This document shows positions 1 through 12,220 of a stretch of 64,000 bases of DNA, in pieces. Source of the DNA: Hyparrhenia diplandra (Eukaryota > Streptophyta > Magnoliopsida > Poales > Poaceae); assembly GCA_015847255.1 (NCBI GenBank), contig JADLZK010012323.1, forward strand, positions 47,703 to 111,702. Direction: 5' to 3'. The position numbers were made by a program, and so were the translations under genes. The notes under the pieces are model-generated. The model did not search any database. It saw only the letters and a list, made by a program, of their open reading frames with translations, and had not been told where the DNA came from. The number at the start of each line of letters is the position of its first letter. Position 1 is the stretch's first letter.

Positions 1-2
1 CT

Positions 3-281
3 CCGGCCTCCACCCACACCCTGCGTCGTAGTGGTCGTATTGCCGCACGACCTAGGGCTGCTAATGCGACCTTGCAGGCCCAGACGCTGTTGCTACGAAA
101 GCTGGGCTGCGAAGTGGACGAGGGAGAGGCTCCAGCTGTCGTCGAGGAAAAGGTCAGGACCCTCTTCAGGCCCGGCATGCCACCGTCTAAGCGGCGCCGT
201 TTCGAGATGCTTCTTGATGGACGTTTTGACCTCTCCGCCATGGAGCTCAATATGGAGGGGCTCGCCGATGAGGGGGCCTAG
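3..281 (+). CDS. C-terminal end of a transposon-associated ORF (partial)
   Basis: An open frame runs from the window edge to a TAG at 279-281, so this is the last ~92 residues of a protein that begins upstream. It contains an RRSGRIAARPRAAN stretch followed by a charged, helical-looking segment (LQAQTLLLRKLG) and ends GLADEGA. Basic RRSxRIA tails of this kind occur near the ends of ORFs in grass retroelements, but I cannot name the family with certainty. It sits directly before a long repetitive noncoding stretch and LTR-like sequence, which fits the 3' end of a retroelement coding region. The function is not known. Confidence 0.4.
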   Translation, partial: PASTHTLRRSGRIAARPRAANATLQAQTLLLRKLGCEVDEGEAPAVVEEKVRTLFRPGMPPSKRRRFEMLLDGRFDLSAMELNMEGLADEGA

Positions 282-3200
282 TGCGGTCGGCTGGTTTGTC
301 GCAAAATCATTCACCATGTAATCCCTCGTGATGTATCCAGTAGTAGTTAGGTTTCGCTTCGGTAACTCTTTGGTTACCGTTGCTTCTTGTATTTTCAACT
401 TTCTCCTGCTTAATGAAAAACGCGCAACGGCGTGGTCTCGAAAAAAAAAAAGGCAACATACATTAGCCGTATCATACGAGTCACGAGTCAAGATTGCTCA
501 AGGCGTCAAGCTGATGGTTGTGTTCAGATTGGATATATCGAGTTTTCCTCCATCCGATATTATCGCCAACGTCTCTATCAGCTCAAAACACTCTGTTAGC
601 CTTGACATCCTGAGACCGTACAGATCAAAAAGGACATTCAGTTTTGTTATCGTGAGAAGATCCGGTGAGCAATCCAGGATGTACGACATGAAGTTGTGCG
701 AGCATCAGTGGGCTGATAATTGAGCATTTGAAGGGTTTAATTTTCGATCTGGTGCATAGTCGCGTCACATTGGTTCATAAGACGGATGAGGCAAAGTACA
801 AATCAGATGGAGTAGTCCAGCCACCGGCGGAAATTCTTATCGGCTCCTACTACACGATAGCCGATGGAAAAGGAATTCCATGTGCATCACCTATAAAAAC
901 TAACAGAAGATTCAAGGATCACCATGTCTGTACAGATTGAGTCGGCTATTCTAGTAACCCTTTATACATTCAGTCAATAGCCGATGAGCAAGATAGCGCC
1001 ACCATCGGGAAGACAGAATAGAGTCACCGTCAGTTAACCATTCACTAACTACGGCCGAATTTAGATGTTCTGGCCTATTAAAAGGGGGTTACGATGCTAT
1101 TTAGTCGAGTATTGGCTCGGAGGTTCAATCCAAAATCATGCTCATGGCGAGGTTGCCGACTTGGAACAGAAGAGAGAACTGTCGGTAAAGACGACATCAT
1201 CAGGAGTCAGCTAAAAAAGGTAGAGTCGGCTAGATTCAGGCGTGTCGGTAAGATTAGAAGGACCATGTGCTGCTGTTCGAGGGTTCTGATTAAAAAAAAA
1301 TGGTGCTCCTGGAAGGCCGATATTTATGATTGATTCAGCCAGACTGGATCGGCTATGTAGCTAGGCTGACGCCTACGGTACTACCACATGTCGATTGAAG
1401 CAAACCAAAGCTGTGGCGTTAATCTGCTATTCAGATTGGAAGGAAAACTTCTGTTGATGATTGAGGAAAATTATTTAATAATAGTTGGAGAGTCCGGGTG
1501 TGCTTTCACACAGAAAAGAGGAATTAAAGGAAAGCAGAAACGGCATCACCTCCAGCATCTAAGATAAAGGTGGATTGTCATCAAGCAAACCTCACTTGGA
1601 TAAGTACTGAAGTTCTATCATGCTGCACCAAACAGAAGGACAAGTGAATTCAGTATCTCTATAAATCGGCTCAATTATCGTCTGCCTTTAAAGAGTAACG
1701 TGAATAGCCAATGAAGCTGGTTCCTACGCAGTACTGACTCTTTTGGCCGAGGAAAGCAGAGGCCCGGAGGCTGAATTGAGAGGCATGCGGCGTATGTATG
1801 GATATATAAAAATTATGGAAGATGTATACACGTACGGAAGACGGGTATCATCGGAAGTTACCTCGCCTCTATCAGATCTGATGTGGGCAAATCGGAATCC
1901 AGAAGTGACACGTTGGATGCATGTAGTGCTGAGTTGGAATACGACATAGAAGTTGCAAAGTTCGAGGCCTACAAGCGTCAAAGCCGATGGTTGTAATAAA
2001 ATCAGATTGAGTTTTCCTCCATCGGCTAGTATTATCAGTTCTATTCTATCACTGCTGTCAACTTAGGACATTCAGTCATTTCTGATAGTCTGAAGTTCAT
2101 GCGTAAAGATCAAAGAGAGATTTCAGACATCCAAGGGAAGCACGATATTGGTTGATGGTCATAACAGATCAGTGCTCGCGAGATCATAAAACAAATCGGC
2201 TGTTCTAGAATAAGAGGCAGATATCAACGTTTGCTCGGACTGACGGCACGTGATCGACTACCCGCGTAAGAAAAGCGATGCACATTTGGAAGGATAAAAG
2301 GATGATGGATTGGGTAACGTATACCTACACCTATACATGTTCAGGTATATTATTCGCATCCATCATCAGTTCCAGGAACAGACATACAAAGATCAGCTGG
2401 GGCCAGTACGTTCTCAGCACTTGGCCGATACATCTGGCCATGGGCGATCTGGTCTGCGAACGCAACATGGCTAGTTTGAGTTGAATTGCTGCGGTAAAGG
2501 ATAATGGCAGATTTGTTGAGATGGGTTTTTTAGAAGAAAAAATATATAACACAACAAAATATTTGCATTTCAACTCCTTCTGCTTCTTGAACATGATCAA
2601 AGGTTCAGTGATGGCTCCTTCATTTTGCTGATGTTGGTCAGAAGAAATATGGTCGTACACTTTGGCTGGTATAAAAGGAGTCTGAGTGTCGATTTCTGAA
2701 CTCACCAACACACCAGGCTGCGGTCACTCTCGGCTACATTGGCCGATGATTGCAAGACGACTTCATCTGGGTCACTCGTGATGTCTAGGAATCAAGATTG
2801 ATGCGGACAGCCGATGTCATTGATGGAAAGTATCTCGGCTATGTGAAAATATTATCGAGATGCCAATGAAAGTGCATGGACGGTATCATTGGCAAAACTA
2901 GAAAGGGGATCATCAGTTTAAAAGATATAGTCATATCAGCTTTTGATCAGAAAATATTCTGCTAGCCATCAAGCTCGGAAAATGTACAAAGGAGGACCTG
3001 CCTGGTCTGACAATACTCTGCCTACATGCGTCGGCTGTTGGTTAGCCGATATTTTGCTCAGCTGCATGATATTCTAGATATCGAGTTGATGGCCGGTGGA
3101 TCCCGAAGAACCAGCAAGATCGGCAGTTCTTGTGTGATTTTAATCAGTGATTAAAGCCAAGTCTTGCAATTATTCCGGAGGAATCGACTTATTGCTTCTA

Positions 3201-4170
3201 CATCAAGCTTGCCGATCGTTGCGGGATGCGTGTCACATTATGGTGCTACTAACAGCATGCGGCAGATTACTACTGATGGCAAACAAGGCTAAATTTTCTC
3301 CTTTATGAGATTTGGCCGATAGATGAGCAGAGAACATGGAGAATCCGGACCGTGAGTTTGAGGTTCTCAGATAATTACACCATACATTGATTTAAGTCAG
3401 AGGCAAGAACAACGTGCTACTGATCGAGAGAAAAAGGCAATGATATATTAATTCGGCTATTAGTTAAAGCTGAATTTTCAGATTAATCTTCATTGGCCCG
3501 AAATATGGTATATGCATGGCAACACGCGCCAGCTGAGACACAAAGATATTTCCATGTCCGAAATATTTTGGCAGCAAGGGGTTTACAAGTGAGGGTCCAG
3601 TATTCACCGAATGAAGAAAAGGACTTGTGCTTTCTCATTTCCAACAACTCCAAGAAAATAATACCAAGCTCGGCTGGGGGGCCAGTGCCAGCTCAATTCC
3701 TACTACAGGTGTCATGCTATGATCTGCTCATCAAAGGGATCAATGCCGAGAGGAATCTTGGGATGAACACGCTCGGCGTTTCAAGCTCGTACATCAGCTA
3801 CACGTCAAAGCCCGCGGGGGCTGAACCCATTATGCACGCACCCGCGCGCCGCTGAGTTCATCTTCGTACTATATGATCCTCAACAAGAGAAGAAAGAAGA
3901 TGGACTAAGAAGGAAGCCGACGGGACCAGTCTATCGGCTCCTATTAGTGTGATTGTTTCATCCTGCGGGATACGGGACTCAGTCTGACAATGGAAGTGAG
4001 AAGTGATAGGCTTAAAAGTTTGTTCCACACTAGGTTTCCACATTTCCACGACTGAAGTATCCAGCAATAATTTTATTTAGAGGAAATGTATCCAACTACA
4101 AGAAGCCAGCCAATCAGACTAAGGAGAAGTGGTAGCCGAACAAACAAAGAAATACAAGCCGAGCTAGATC
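282..4170. repeat. Noncoding retroelement region studded with TCGGCT/AGCCGA
   Basis: No credible gene is visible. The stretch repeats the hexamer TCGGCT or its complement AGCCGA at irregular spacing (for example near 840, 858, 940, 979, 1213, 1349, 1666, 1981, 2027, 2197, 2730, 2811, 2842, 3030, 3045, 3453, 3669, 3913, 3935, 4136 and 4160). Related forms GGCCGAT and TGCCGAT are also common. Position after an ORF end and before LTR-like sequence suggests the 3' noncoding region of a large Gypsy-type element, which is inference. Scattered ORFs of 60-130 codons lack conserved features. Confidence 0.55.
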
Positions 4171-5067
4171 AATCTAGGTTGTCACGTGTTGCGGGTTCAT
4201 GCATGTTGAACGTAAGTAGGCTTTGACAGAACTGGGTATCGTGCGGCAGATGCAGGTTTTTGGGTTGCTTTAGAGCTAGTCATCCGGTGGACTAGAATTC
4301 GATTCAATCTGATAGGTTTTGTTTATGTTTGCATGTCTATTCCTTCTTCATGGACCCCGTTTCGGCAAACTTGCCAAATACGGTTATGCTTTCACGAGTA
4401 GCGAGTATTTGTAGATCTGTTTAGATACATGCATGCCTTTAGCTTTCTACTTCTAAGGTTGTGGCCGTGCGGCAGGCGCTGGTTAGTTATAGAAAGTGGT
4501 GTAGATTTAAGTGAGTGGTATCATGCGGTGGATTAGCTTGCTTAGGTTTATGCTAGACGGGTTTAAGAAGGCTAGACGTGCGGCAGACTAGTTGGATTAA
4601 ACCTATGCATGCATTATTTAGATTAGATTTATACTTATGAGTTACCCTTTAATATTTTGTATTGAACATACTGGATCGGCTTGATGCTATACTACTTAAT
4701 TAATATATTTACATAGCTGATTTATCTTGTTCTTTACTGCTTTATTCATTACCACGCAATCGGCAATCTGTGCTTTTTCCCGATATCTTGTGAATTGCCG
4801 ATTCTGGTGCGTTACCCGATTGATTGCTTTTGGAAATCGGCTATTTTGCCGATTGTCGTCAAATCTGGCCCACAAAGCCACGTATTCAGAACTGTCCGGC
4901 AAACGCCGGCATGTTCCGCCTTAAATTATTGATCAACTTTCTCTCCATGTCAATTACATGGTCAAATTGACTGGCATGCCGTTGGAGTTGACCGTCCACA
5001 CACCCGGTTGAAGCCTTGCTTTCCGGCTTGCTGTGTGTTGAGGCATTGCACCAATTTTGTGTCAACA
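4171..5067 (+). repeat. Probable LTR sequence, 3' end near 5067
   Basis: This stretch continues the TCGGCT-rich repeat (copies near 4676 and 4840) and ends in TGTCAACA at 5060-5067, a terminus typical of grass Gypsy LTRs. A GTGCGGCAG/CGTGCGGCAGA motif recurs near 4240, 4470 and 4580. The LTR start and any polypurine tract could not be fixed, and no partner LTR is in the window, so a solo or truncated LTR is possible. Confidence 0.35.
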
Positions 5068-6228
5068 CGTGTACTCCCTTGGTCCAAAAAACAAACGTAA
5101 TCCTACACTTTAATTTTTTCTTTCCACAGAAAAGTGCTCACTTTGACCATGACAATGTGAGAGCCATACTCGTTTCATCTCGGGACGTGGCATCATGTTC
5201 AAGAGCATTCTACCGGAGCAAGTTGGCCACCTGTTGGGACTTTAGAGTGTTAGTTCCGTCGTTGTTGGCAGCGTACCGTAGTGCTATATCAGAGCATTCC
5301 AGGATATTTGTACATAGAGGTATTTAATTTACATAATTTTACTATCTACATTGGTATACGTGCTCAGTTCTACAATTGTGTTTTTTTTTTCCATGGGAAG
5401 GAGGAGGAAGTAACACACGAGGAGACAGAGTGAAGGAGGAGGGGGGTGCGTTTTTGCTTATTACACTGTCATGTGGACGCAAGAGGTCAGGCGTTGTATT
5501 GGCACATAAGTGCCTGACTACGTAAGGAGAACTCTCAAACACATGCAGAAATCGAAATCGCCTAAGGCAGAGGTGTGCCCTCACTGCCGTCCCTCCATGT
5601 CTATAGTCGCTTACATGCTCACGTCGACGGCGTCTCCCCGATGGGGCAATGGTGGTGACAAGTGCTATCAAAGACGATGTTTCCTCGGCGTGTTCCTCTC
5701 TCGTTGTTTCGAGCATTGGATTGTAAACCCCGGCGGCTGGTTAATCTCATGACTCTACGTACGGACGACGAGCTTGAAAGGTCTTGTAGGTCCGTGCAAC
5801 GGTTGATCTGCTTCAACATAATGGCATAAATAGGACGACAAATCGCTTAGCCACCATCACATATGGCCTGCCTAACACAGTCAAGCTTTTTTATTCCTTT
5901 TCTCAGGCCGCATCTACGGCAACAGCATCCGCATCCGCATCATTTTTATTTCTTTGTACGCACGGGTCCATTCCATCTGCCATCCCTAAGGGGTTGTTTG
6001 GTTTCCTGCATCCGCTCGGACCAGGCTGCCTAGATGCAGGGAGGGCGTGTTTGGTTGCCTGCTCGTGGCGTTGAGCCAGGCTCTGGCCATGCAAACAGTG
6101 CCCCGTAGCCAGGCTTTGGGGAAACGGCCATTTCTGCGAACACATGGTTGATTAACCATTTTGTGTTCACTTGTTGTGATGAGTGATTGATCAACACTTA
6201 GCATTTTCAATCTATTTTCTTTATCTTT
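5068..6228. other. Unassigned repetitive spacer
   Basis: No gene is supported. A degenerate Stowaway-like terminus (TACTCCCTTGGTCC) begins at about 5071, with no matching right end seen. Around 5990-6120 there are GGTTGTTTGGTTTC and GCGTGTTTGGTTGCCTGC strings with repeated AGCCAGGC words, a style common at grass MITE ends, but paired inverted repeats could not be defined. Confidence 0.3.
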
Positions 6229-7308
6229 TCACCTCGGTTACCCATAACCTGGCACACGCGGTGTGTCGGTTGACGTGGTCTCTCGGCTTGTGTTGTGTAG
6301 GTGTGGAGCTCGGAGACGGTGGTCGACGGCGATGTGAAGACCAAGGAGGAGTGCCGTGTTGATGGACCCGGAGCGGTGAAGGGCGGACGTGAGGCTTGGA
6401 TCGAGGGACCAAATCACCGGGTGGCTAGCCGTGGTGGCTGACACTTGGGACATCGACAAGTGCAAGGACACGTGGAGTGACCGCGTCGATCGAGTCAAGA
6501 CGGCGGACGTGCAAGTCGAGCGGGCGGCTCAGAAGACTTGGCGGCCGGGTGGTCGAGGACGGAGGTGACACGTGTTGAGCGCGGGGGACGCGTACGCGGT
6601 ACGCTACTCGCGGCCCGGTTTGATGGTTTGGGCCTCAAAACCATCGGCGGCCGGTTTCGCAGGTTTGGGCCTCAAAACCCGGGCGGAGTTTCGAATGCCG
6701 GAAGGACAGCACGTGGTGGCATCGGGGAGTTCACGTCGAAGCGAAGCTACCGGTGAGAGGCGCGGTGGTCGTCGGATCAAGATTATCCTGAGACGGACCA
6801 TATCACCCCTAGGTACGTGGTTTGGCTCTAATTAGGTTTAGGGGCAAAATGAGGATGTGTAATAGCCCTGTTAAATAAGCAGAGGGAGTCCCCAGCCTCT
6901 CCCACCTCTTCAGCTGTTTTCTTTTTCCAGAACTCCTCTCTAGGGTTTGCTATAGAGGTCCACAGATGAGTCATCTCGTGTTCATGTGATCTGAGTATTT
7001 TGTGAACCTGTGATTCTTGTTCGTAGGGAAGAGTGGCCCTAAGTCTACTCATACCCTCCGGGCTTTGTCCGATCGGTCTAAATGCGGTGTAATACGTTCG
7101 TCGTTCTCCCCGTTTTCCCCTTTCCGTTCATGGCTGTGATTTGATTTTCCTAGAGTTGGGTTGATCCCAGGCTGTGACTTTTTGCGGATATGCTCGTAGC
7201 TAGGTGAATTTTACCTGTGCAAATTTTGGAATCGAATCATGGAGTGCGTGTTCAGTTCTTGTCGATTTTTGGGGTCGATTTGTTTTCTGTTCGGCGCCCG
7301 GTCGAAAG
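6229..7308 (+). repeat. Left part of a host LTR/leader split by Copia-A
   Basis: GC-rich sequence with GGTTTGGGCCTCAAAACC repeated near 6625 and 6664, followed by a leader-like stretch at 6890-7300, resembles an LTR plus 5' leader of a larger retroelement. It is interrupted at 7309 by the TG end of Copia-A and appears to resume at 25150 in the same style. No protein-coding part of this older element was recognised. The assignment to a retroelement is inference. Confidence 0.35.
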
Positions 7309-7705
7309 TGTTGGAGCAGGGCCTCTCCGACGAGCCCACGAACGGACCTCCGGCGACGTTGTGGTGATCACGGCGAGAACACGATTGCTACGACGAACAA
7401 CTTGCCAAACACGAAACAAGATATAATGGTGCTGCCCAACCGCAGCCTGTCGATCCTTTATTCATGTATATATAGACACGATAACTTGGACTTACAAGAG
7501 TCCCCCTCGCCACGCCGCCGCACAGAGTGCGCCACACCGCTTTCGGCAGACGCCAAGGCGGCGCTTCGGCACGCCGTGGCGCAGGATGACCGACGCGACA
7601 GAAGTCATGATCCAAAGACGCCTAGGATCATGCTTGTCTCAACCCAACTCTAAGCAAGACTCAACGGAATAAAGATTACGACTCGTGTATCAACTTTAGC
7701 TAACA
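7309..7705 (-). repeat. Copia-A 3' LTR
   Basis: Begins TGTTGGAGCA and ends TAGCTAACA in plus orientation, matching the copy at 24755-25149 over its length. Differences cluster in the segment 7500-7620. A TATATATA stretch lies at 7467-7474 in the expected core-promoter position for the minus-strand element. Being next to the polypurine tract, this copy is the 3' LTR. Confidence 0.9.
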
Positions 7706-7722
7706 AAACACCCCCTAAATTT
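7706..7722 (-). other. Copia-A polypurine tract
   Basis: On the minus strand AAATTTAGGGGGTGTTT abuts the LTR directly, as required for plus-strand DNA priming. Confidence 0.75.
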
Positions 7723-8239
7723 GATGCACCTCGACGACACCCAACGCGCTCCTCATCTCCACAAACTTCACACGACTCAGAGCCTTGGTGAAAATGTCAG
7801 CTAGCTGCTCCGCCGTCCCGACATGATCGACCTCCACCTTTCCAGCCTCAATGCACTCGCGTATGAAATGATACTTAGTATCAATATGTTTACTACGCTC
7901 ATGATGCACTGGATTCCTGCTAAGTGCGATTGCGGACTGATTATCCATGAGAAGCTTTATTGTCGTCTCCTTTGTTCCCAACATGTCTGCCATGAGTCGG
8001 CTCAACCAGACTCCTTGACACGCTGCTGCAGCAGCTGCAATGTACTCAGCTTCACAGGAAGACAACGCAACGATCCTTTGCTTCTGTGACAACCATGTGA
8101 CCAGGCTACTCCCAAGGAAGAAGATCACGCCCGTGGTACTCTTCCTGTCTTTAGGATCTCCTGCAAAGTCGTTGTCGCTATAGCCAAGCAATATTGGCCG
8201 TAGCTCTGCTCCCCTCAAGTACCTGCAACCGTATCCCAA
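7715..8239 (-). pseudogene. Copia-A RNase H domain (C-terminal pol)
   Basis: A 174-residue open frame ends just inside the polypurine tract. It carries the copia RNase H signature in order: GYSDNDFAGD (first Asp), STTGVIFFLG, the SSCEAEYIAA block (Glu), LLMDNQSAI (Asp) and the SKHIDTKYHFIREC block near the C-terminus. RNase H degrades the RNA of the RNA-DNA hybrid in the particle. The domain itself looks intact, but the frame is not continuous with the reverse transcriptase upstream, so no complete polyprotein can be made. Confidence 0.9.
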
Positions 8240-8256
8240 CGTCCCCTTGACGTATC

Positions 8257-8864
8257 TCAGAATACGTTTTTTATCGCTGCCCTTCGCCGCTTCCCCTGGC
8301 GCTCCATATATCGACCGACAACACCCACCGAAAACGCCAAATCCGGCCCGGTGTTGACTAGGTATCTGAGACTGCCGATGATGCTTCTATATGCAGTGAC
8401 ATCCACAGCTTCATCTTCCTTCACCTTGTTGAGTTTGAGTCGACATTCCATCGGTGTATCACAGGAATTACTGTTCCTCATACCTGCCTTTTCAAGGATC
8501 TTAGCAGCATACGAGCTTTGACTCAAACTGATCCCATCAGCTCCTTGATTCACTTCAATTCCCAGATAGTAACTCAAGAGCCCCAGATCGCTCATGCTAA
8601 ACTTCCTTTTCATCTCCGCCTTAAACCTCTTGATTTCATCAACACAAGGCCCGAGAGATAATCGAGTCGTCCACATATACACCAACAAGAAGGAAAGACC
8701 GACCCGCTTCTTCTATACACAGGCGTGCTCCTGTTTGCTCCTCACAAACCCGAGTTCAATTAGCTCATTGTCAAGTTTTGAGTTCCATGCCCGTGGTGCT
8801 TGCCTCAAACCATACTGCAGCCTTCCTCGCCTTGAGCTTTCTTGCCATCGCCAATGATGAAACC
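8257..8864 (-). pseudogene. Copia-A reverse transcriptase, C-terminal half
   Basis: Downstream of the Copia-B insertion the RT continues with a segment resembling YGLRQAPRAWN, then the region around the YVDD active site. That site is scrambled by a short insertion, so the open frame reads VYMWTTRLSL there. Further on, FSMSDLGLLSYYLGIEV, GSLRYL and DLAFSVGVVGRYM match the conserved RT thumb/connection region. At least two frame changes are visible. The 5' half of the same domain lies at 21541-22306, on the far side of Copia-B. Confidence 0.85.
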
Positions 8865-10236
8865 GTAGGATCCGATGGAAGCCTAGAGGGGGGGGGTGAA
8901 TAGGCTTAACCCCAAAATTGACCTGTTAAAACTTACGTAGACCTGTCAAGACACAAGAGGCGGCGCACGCGCCAAGTCAAGTCCAGACCGCCGCGTGAAC
9001 CGGACCAAATGCAGAGATGTAGACAGGAGAGACACTTCTCTCGGCCAGCAGCGCGGCATCGCCGCAGGATCGAAGCGGCACTCGCCGCCACAGACACGAA
9101 CCGAGCACTCCCAAAAGCTAGTCCACGAGCCGGAGTTTGGTGCTCAAGGTTCCCACTTGTTCCCGCACACAAATATACCACGTAAAACCTTCCAAGGCTG
9201 GCGTAAACCCAAAGAACCAAGTAGATCGGGTCGAAGCCCTTTCTCACAAGACAAATATGCAATAAAGTAAAGGGAGAACAAGTGAGACAAGGATTTGACC
9301 CGTGGTTCACCGCGCCACACAGGCCGGGCTACGCCCACGTTGTTGAGGTTGCCACACAAGGCTTAGCTTGCCCACCGGCTTGCTTTTTCCCTCGTTCACA
9401 AGTCTAGGAGTTAACCCTAGAGATGTGGGGTAATGTATTGCTGTAGAGTGAGGTTACAAACCTCCCAAGGCTGCCACACGAAGGGGGCAAGCTCAAGGGC
9501 GACGCCTAGCCGTCTAGGAGCAAGCTCCAAGAGTAAAGAACCCTAGGGTTCCGCCAAACGTGAACCAAATGCTCTTTTTGAGTGGGGAAGTAGTAGATCC
9601 GGTCTCCAATCGAAGTTTGCAGCTGTTTCCCTCAAGAATCCCAGGTGGGAAGTGAGAGATTGAGTGGGGAGCTTGAAGAACTTCAATGGAGGTGAGAGAG
9701 AGCAAGAGGTGAGTTCCCTGGCTTTTCTTTCGAGGTAGAAGATGAAGTGAACCGGTGACCGTTGTGGGAGGGGTAGAATGGGTATTTATACCCCACGGAC
9801 CCAACGGTAGGATTTAAGTGTGGCACCGCCAAGACCGACACGCCGGCATCGCCGCGTAGGCTTGCACTGCCGCACCATTGCTTGCACTGCCGCGCCAGCC
9901 GACAAAGAAAAGGGTGGAACAAGGTGTTTTTTCGGGTCGGTCGCTTGGAGTTGTGTGTGGTGTCCGGATTTGTTGTTTAGAGCACTTGGTCCACGTGATA
10001 CCCGAGAATCCTATGATCCTCTTAATAGTACGGCATTTCCTAAACTCAAGATTCAAAATATAAAATAATTTAAATGCCTTGATCCGGAAACACCATCATC
10101 TAGCTTATTTGGTACCTTTGGACCTGTTCACCAACTCCATATTTTAATCCCTGCATGTCATCTTTGTAAATCTCATTAGTCCCTAATTCGGTGGTCATCA
10201 ACGCCAAAACCCACTTAGAGCTTGATTGCACTTACA
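8865..10236 (-). repeat. Copia-B 3' LTR
   Basis: Runs from (T)GTAGGATCCGATGG to GATTGCACTTACA in plus orientation and is closely matched by 20133-21526. A TATAAATA box for the minus strand is at 9783-9790. Visible differences from the other LTR cluster in short GC-rich blocks near 8955-9085 and 9820-9905, which contain CGGCAnnGCCG near-palindromes. Confidence 0.9.
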
Positions 10237-10252
10237 ATCTCCCCCTTTTTGG
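10237..10252 (-). other. Copia-B polypurine tract
   Basis: AAAAAGGGGGAGAT on the minus strand sits immediately before the 3' LTR. Confidence 0.8.
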
Positions 10253-10995
10253 TGATTGATGACAACCAAATTAGAGCTTACATAAGATGTAAAGTCAAAC
10301 TTAGATTACGAAGACCAAGGATGTAGGAACCTCCCCCTAAATATGTGATTGAGTTTTGAATTCTCATGGTTGACCTGAAATGTCAATTTCACATATTTAG
10401 GTGTTGTGAGGCCTCCCCCTAAATGTATAAGTGAGATTTGAATTCTCAATTTTGACATAAAAGTCAAGATATACATTTAGAGTGTGCAAGGCCTCCCCCT
10501 ACATCCATGGTTGCTGTGGGGTGCTCAAAGGTGTCAGAAAATATATCCGTGATGCATATGACAACAGTAATATGATCAGAGCACAAAAGAGTGTCTGTCT
10601 GCACTGATGTGCGCGGCACTGCCGCGCCTGGGTGCGGCACTGCCGCGACTATCAGCACAGACAGACAGACAACATCACATCACAGCGTATATGACAAGAT
10701 ATATATACTCTAAACATGCAGCAGGATAATTAAAACAGAGTTTAAACATCCAACAACCAAACCTGAGGAATAACAAGTCATAGGTGGCATTATTACATAA
10801 AATAGAGTTTCTCTCAAACTCACACCTAACAAGCTACTCTCAAAAGATCTAAACTCTGAAGATCTGCTGCTGCTACATCCTCGAACCATCTCCAGGGCGT
10901 CGAAAAAGTTTGACCCCCCCTCATTTCTTCTAATTTTCTCCCCCTTTGGCGTCAAGCACCAAAAAGATCATAGAAGAGAGAAGAAAGAAGCGGAG
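10253..10995. other. Copia-B 3' noncoding spacer
   Basis: No gene is visible. It includes three diverged copies of a CCTCCCCCTAAATRT-type block (near 10329, 10411 and 10491), each followed by GAGTTTTGAATTCTCA-like words, and two near-palindromes of the GCGGCACTGCCGC type at 10611-10627 and 10633-10647. Confidence 0.6.
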
Positions 10996-12220
10996 TCACT
11001 CCTCACTGGTGTCCTCAGCACTAGAAGCTGTGTCCTCGTCCTCCTCAGAGATAGTAGCACTGGCCTGCGTGGAGCGACGAGTGGAGCGTCGAGCTGGAAT
11101 CTGCTGCGCAATCGAACCAAGCATGTCGGACAAGTCCTGGTCTGAGCTGCTGGTAGCTGAAAGCTCTGGGAGGTCGTACTGTGGTGGTCTAGGGATAGAA
11201 GGGGGAACTGGAAGTCCTTGCTTCTCCCTGACACTCTTGAACGCCTGTCTAACCTCCCTGCGCAACTCATAAGTCTGCTGAGATGCATAAGTGCAATGCC
11301 CAAAAATGGCCTTGATCCACTTCTTCACCTTGGATCGAGACCTGCTGTGTCTCCTGGGCCTAGAGCTAGAGGGCTCCTCCAAGTCCTCTCTGCCAGCTGA
11401 GGTGCCTCCTGCTGAGGGTCTTGCCCTGCCACTAGTCTTCCCACCATCCAAGCCATGGATCTTCTCTATGTTGTAGACTGTGTGGAAGCAGTCCTTGGGA
11501 TAGATGTTCCCAGAAACCCTCTCAATCATGAACATGATGTAAGGAGCATATGGCAGGTTCCTCCTAGCATCATCCATAGCATTGGCTAGCTGTCTCCAAA
11601 TGAACTTGCCCACATTGAATGTCTCGTCATTCCTGAAATGGGCAATCAGATTTCTAGCATATCCATTCACATCAGAAGCTGCCCCATCCTTAGGATCAAT
11701 GGTACACCGACAGAGATTGTTCATCACATAGAAGAAGTCCTTCAACCCCTTCCTCTTGCCAAGCAATCCCTGATCAGCCCAGCAGTCCCTAATGGCCTTG
11801 GCATTAATAGGGTCTATCTCATGGATATCGTGGTACTCTCTCGTGGTCAGCCCCAAAACCAAGTATCTCGACGGAAGGTGACAAAGTCAACTCGTAGTGC
11901 CTCCCTGTCGGTCATCCAAATTGGATGGTGTCGGACGGCTTTGTCCCGATAATAAGTGGCATGGAACCGACTAAGGATCTCCTCATTCCAATCATGCTTG
12001 AAAGACATGATATCTGTCACTCAAACTTCTCACAAGCTTCAATTGCCTCATTGAAGGCCTCCTCCTCCTTGTCTGCCATCCTCTCAAAATCAATATAATG
12101 CATGGTTGTGATCTTGCTCTTGGTGGAGTGGAGGAGAACAGTCAAATAGAAGTTGGAGTGGAATGCTGCCCAAAATCTCTCATCTATGCCTTCATCTTTG
12201 CTCATTAGCATAGACATTCA
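10996..12220 (-). pseudogene. Extra 3' ORF of Copia-B (env-position protein of unknown function)
   Basis: On the element's coding strand, downstream of RNase H, a protein is spread over at least two frames: one segment at 12217-12017 (RMADKEEEAFNEAIEACEKF), and a 288-codon frame at 11862-10996. The latter has REYHDIHEID, a KFIWRQLANAMDD stretch and PYAPYIMFMIERVSG, then an Arg/Ser-rich tail and an acidic C-terminus (EEDEDTASSAEDTSEE). SIRE-type elements often carry an extra ORF here, sometimes called env-like, but I see no signal peptide or membrane segment. Plant transposon-protein domains of the Athila ORF1 type are a possible relative. Function is unknown. Confidence 0.5.
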
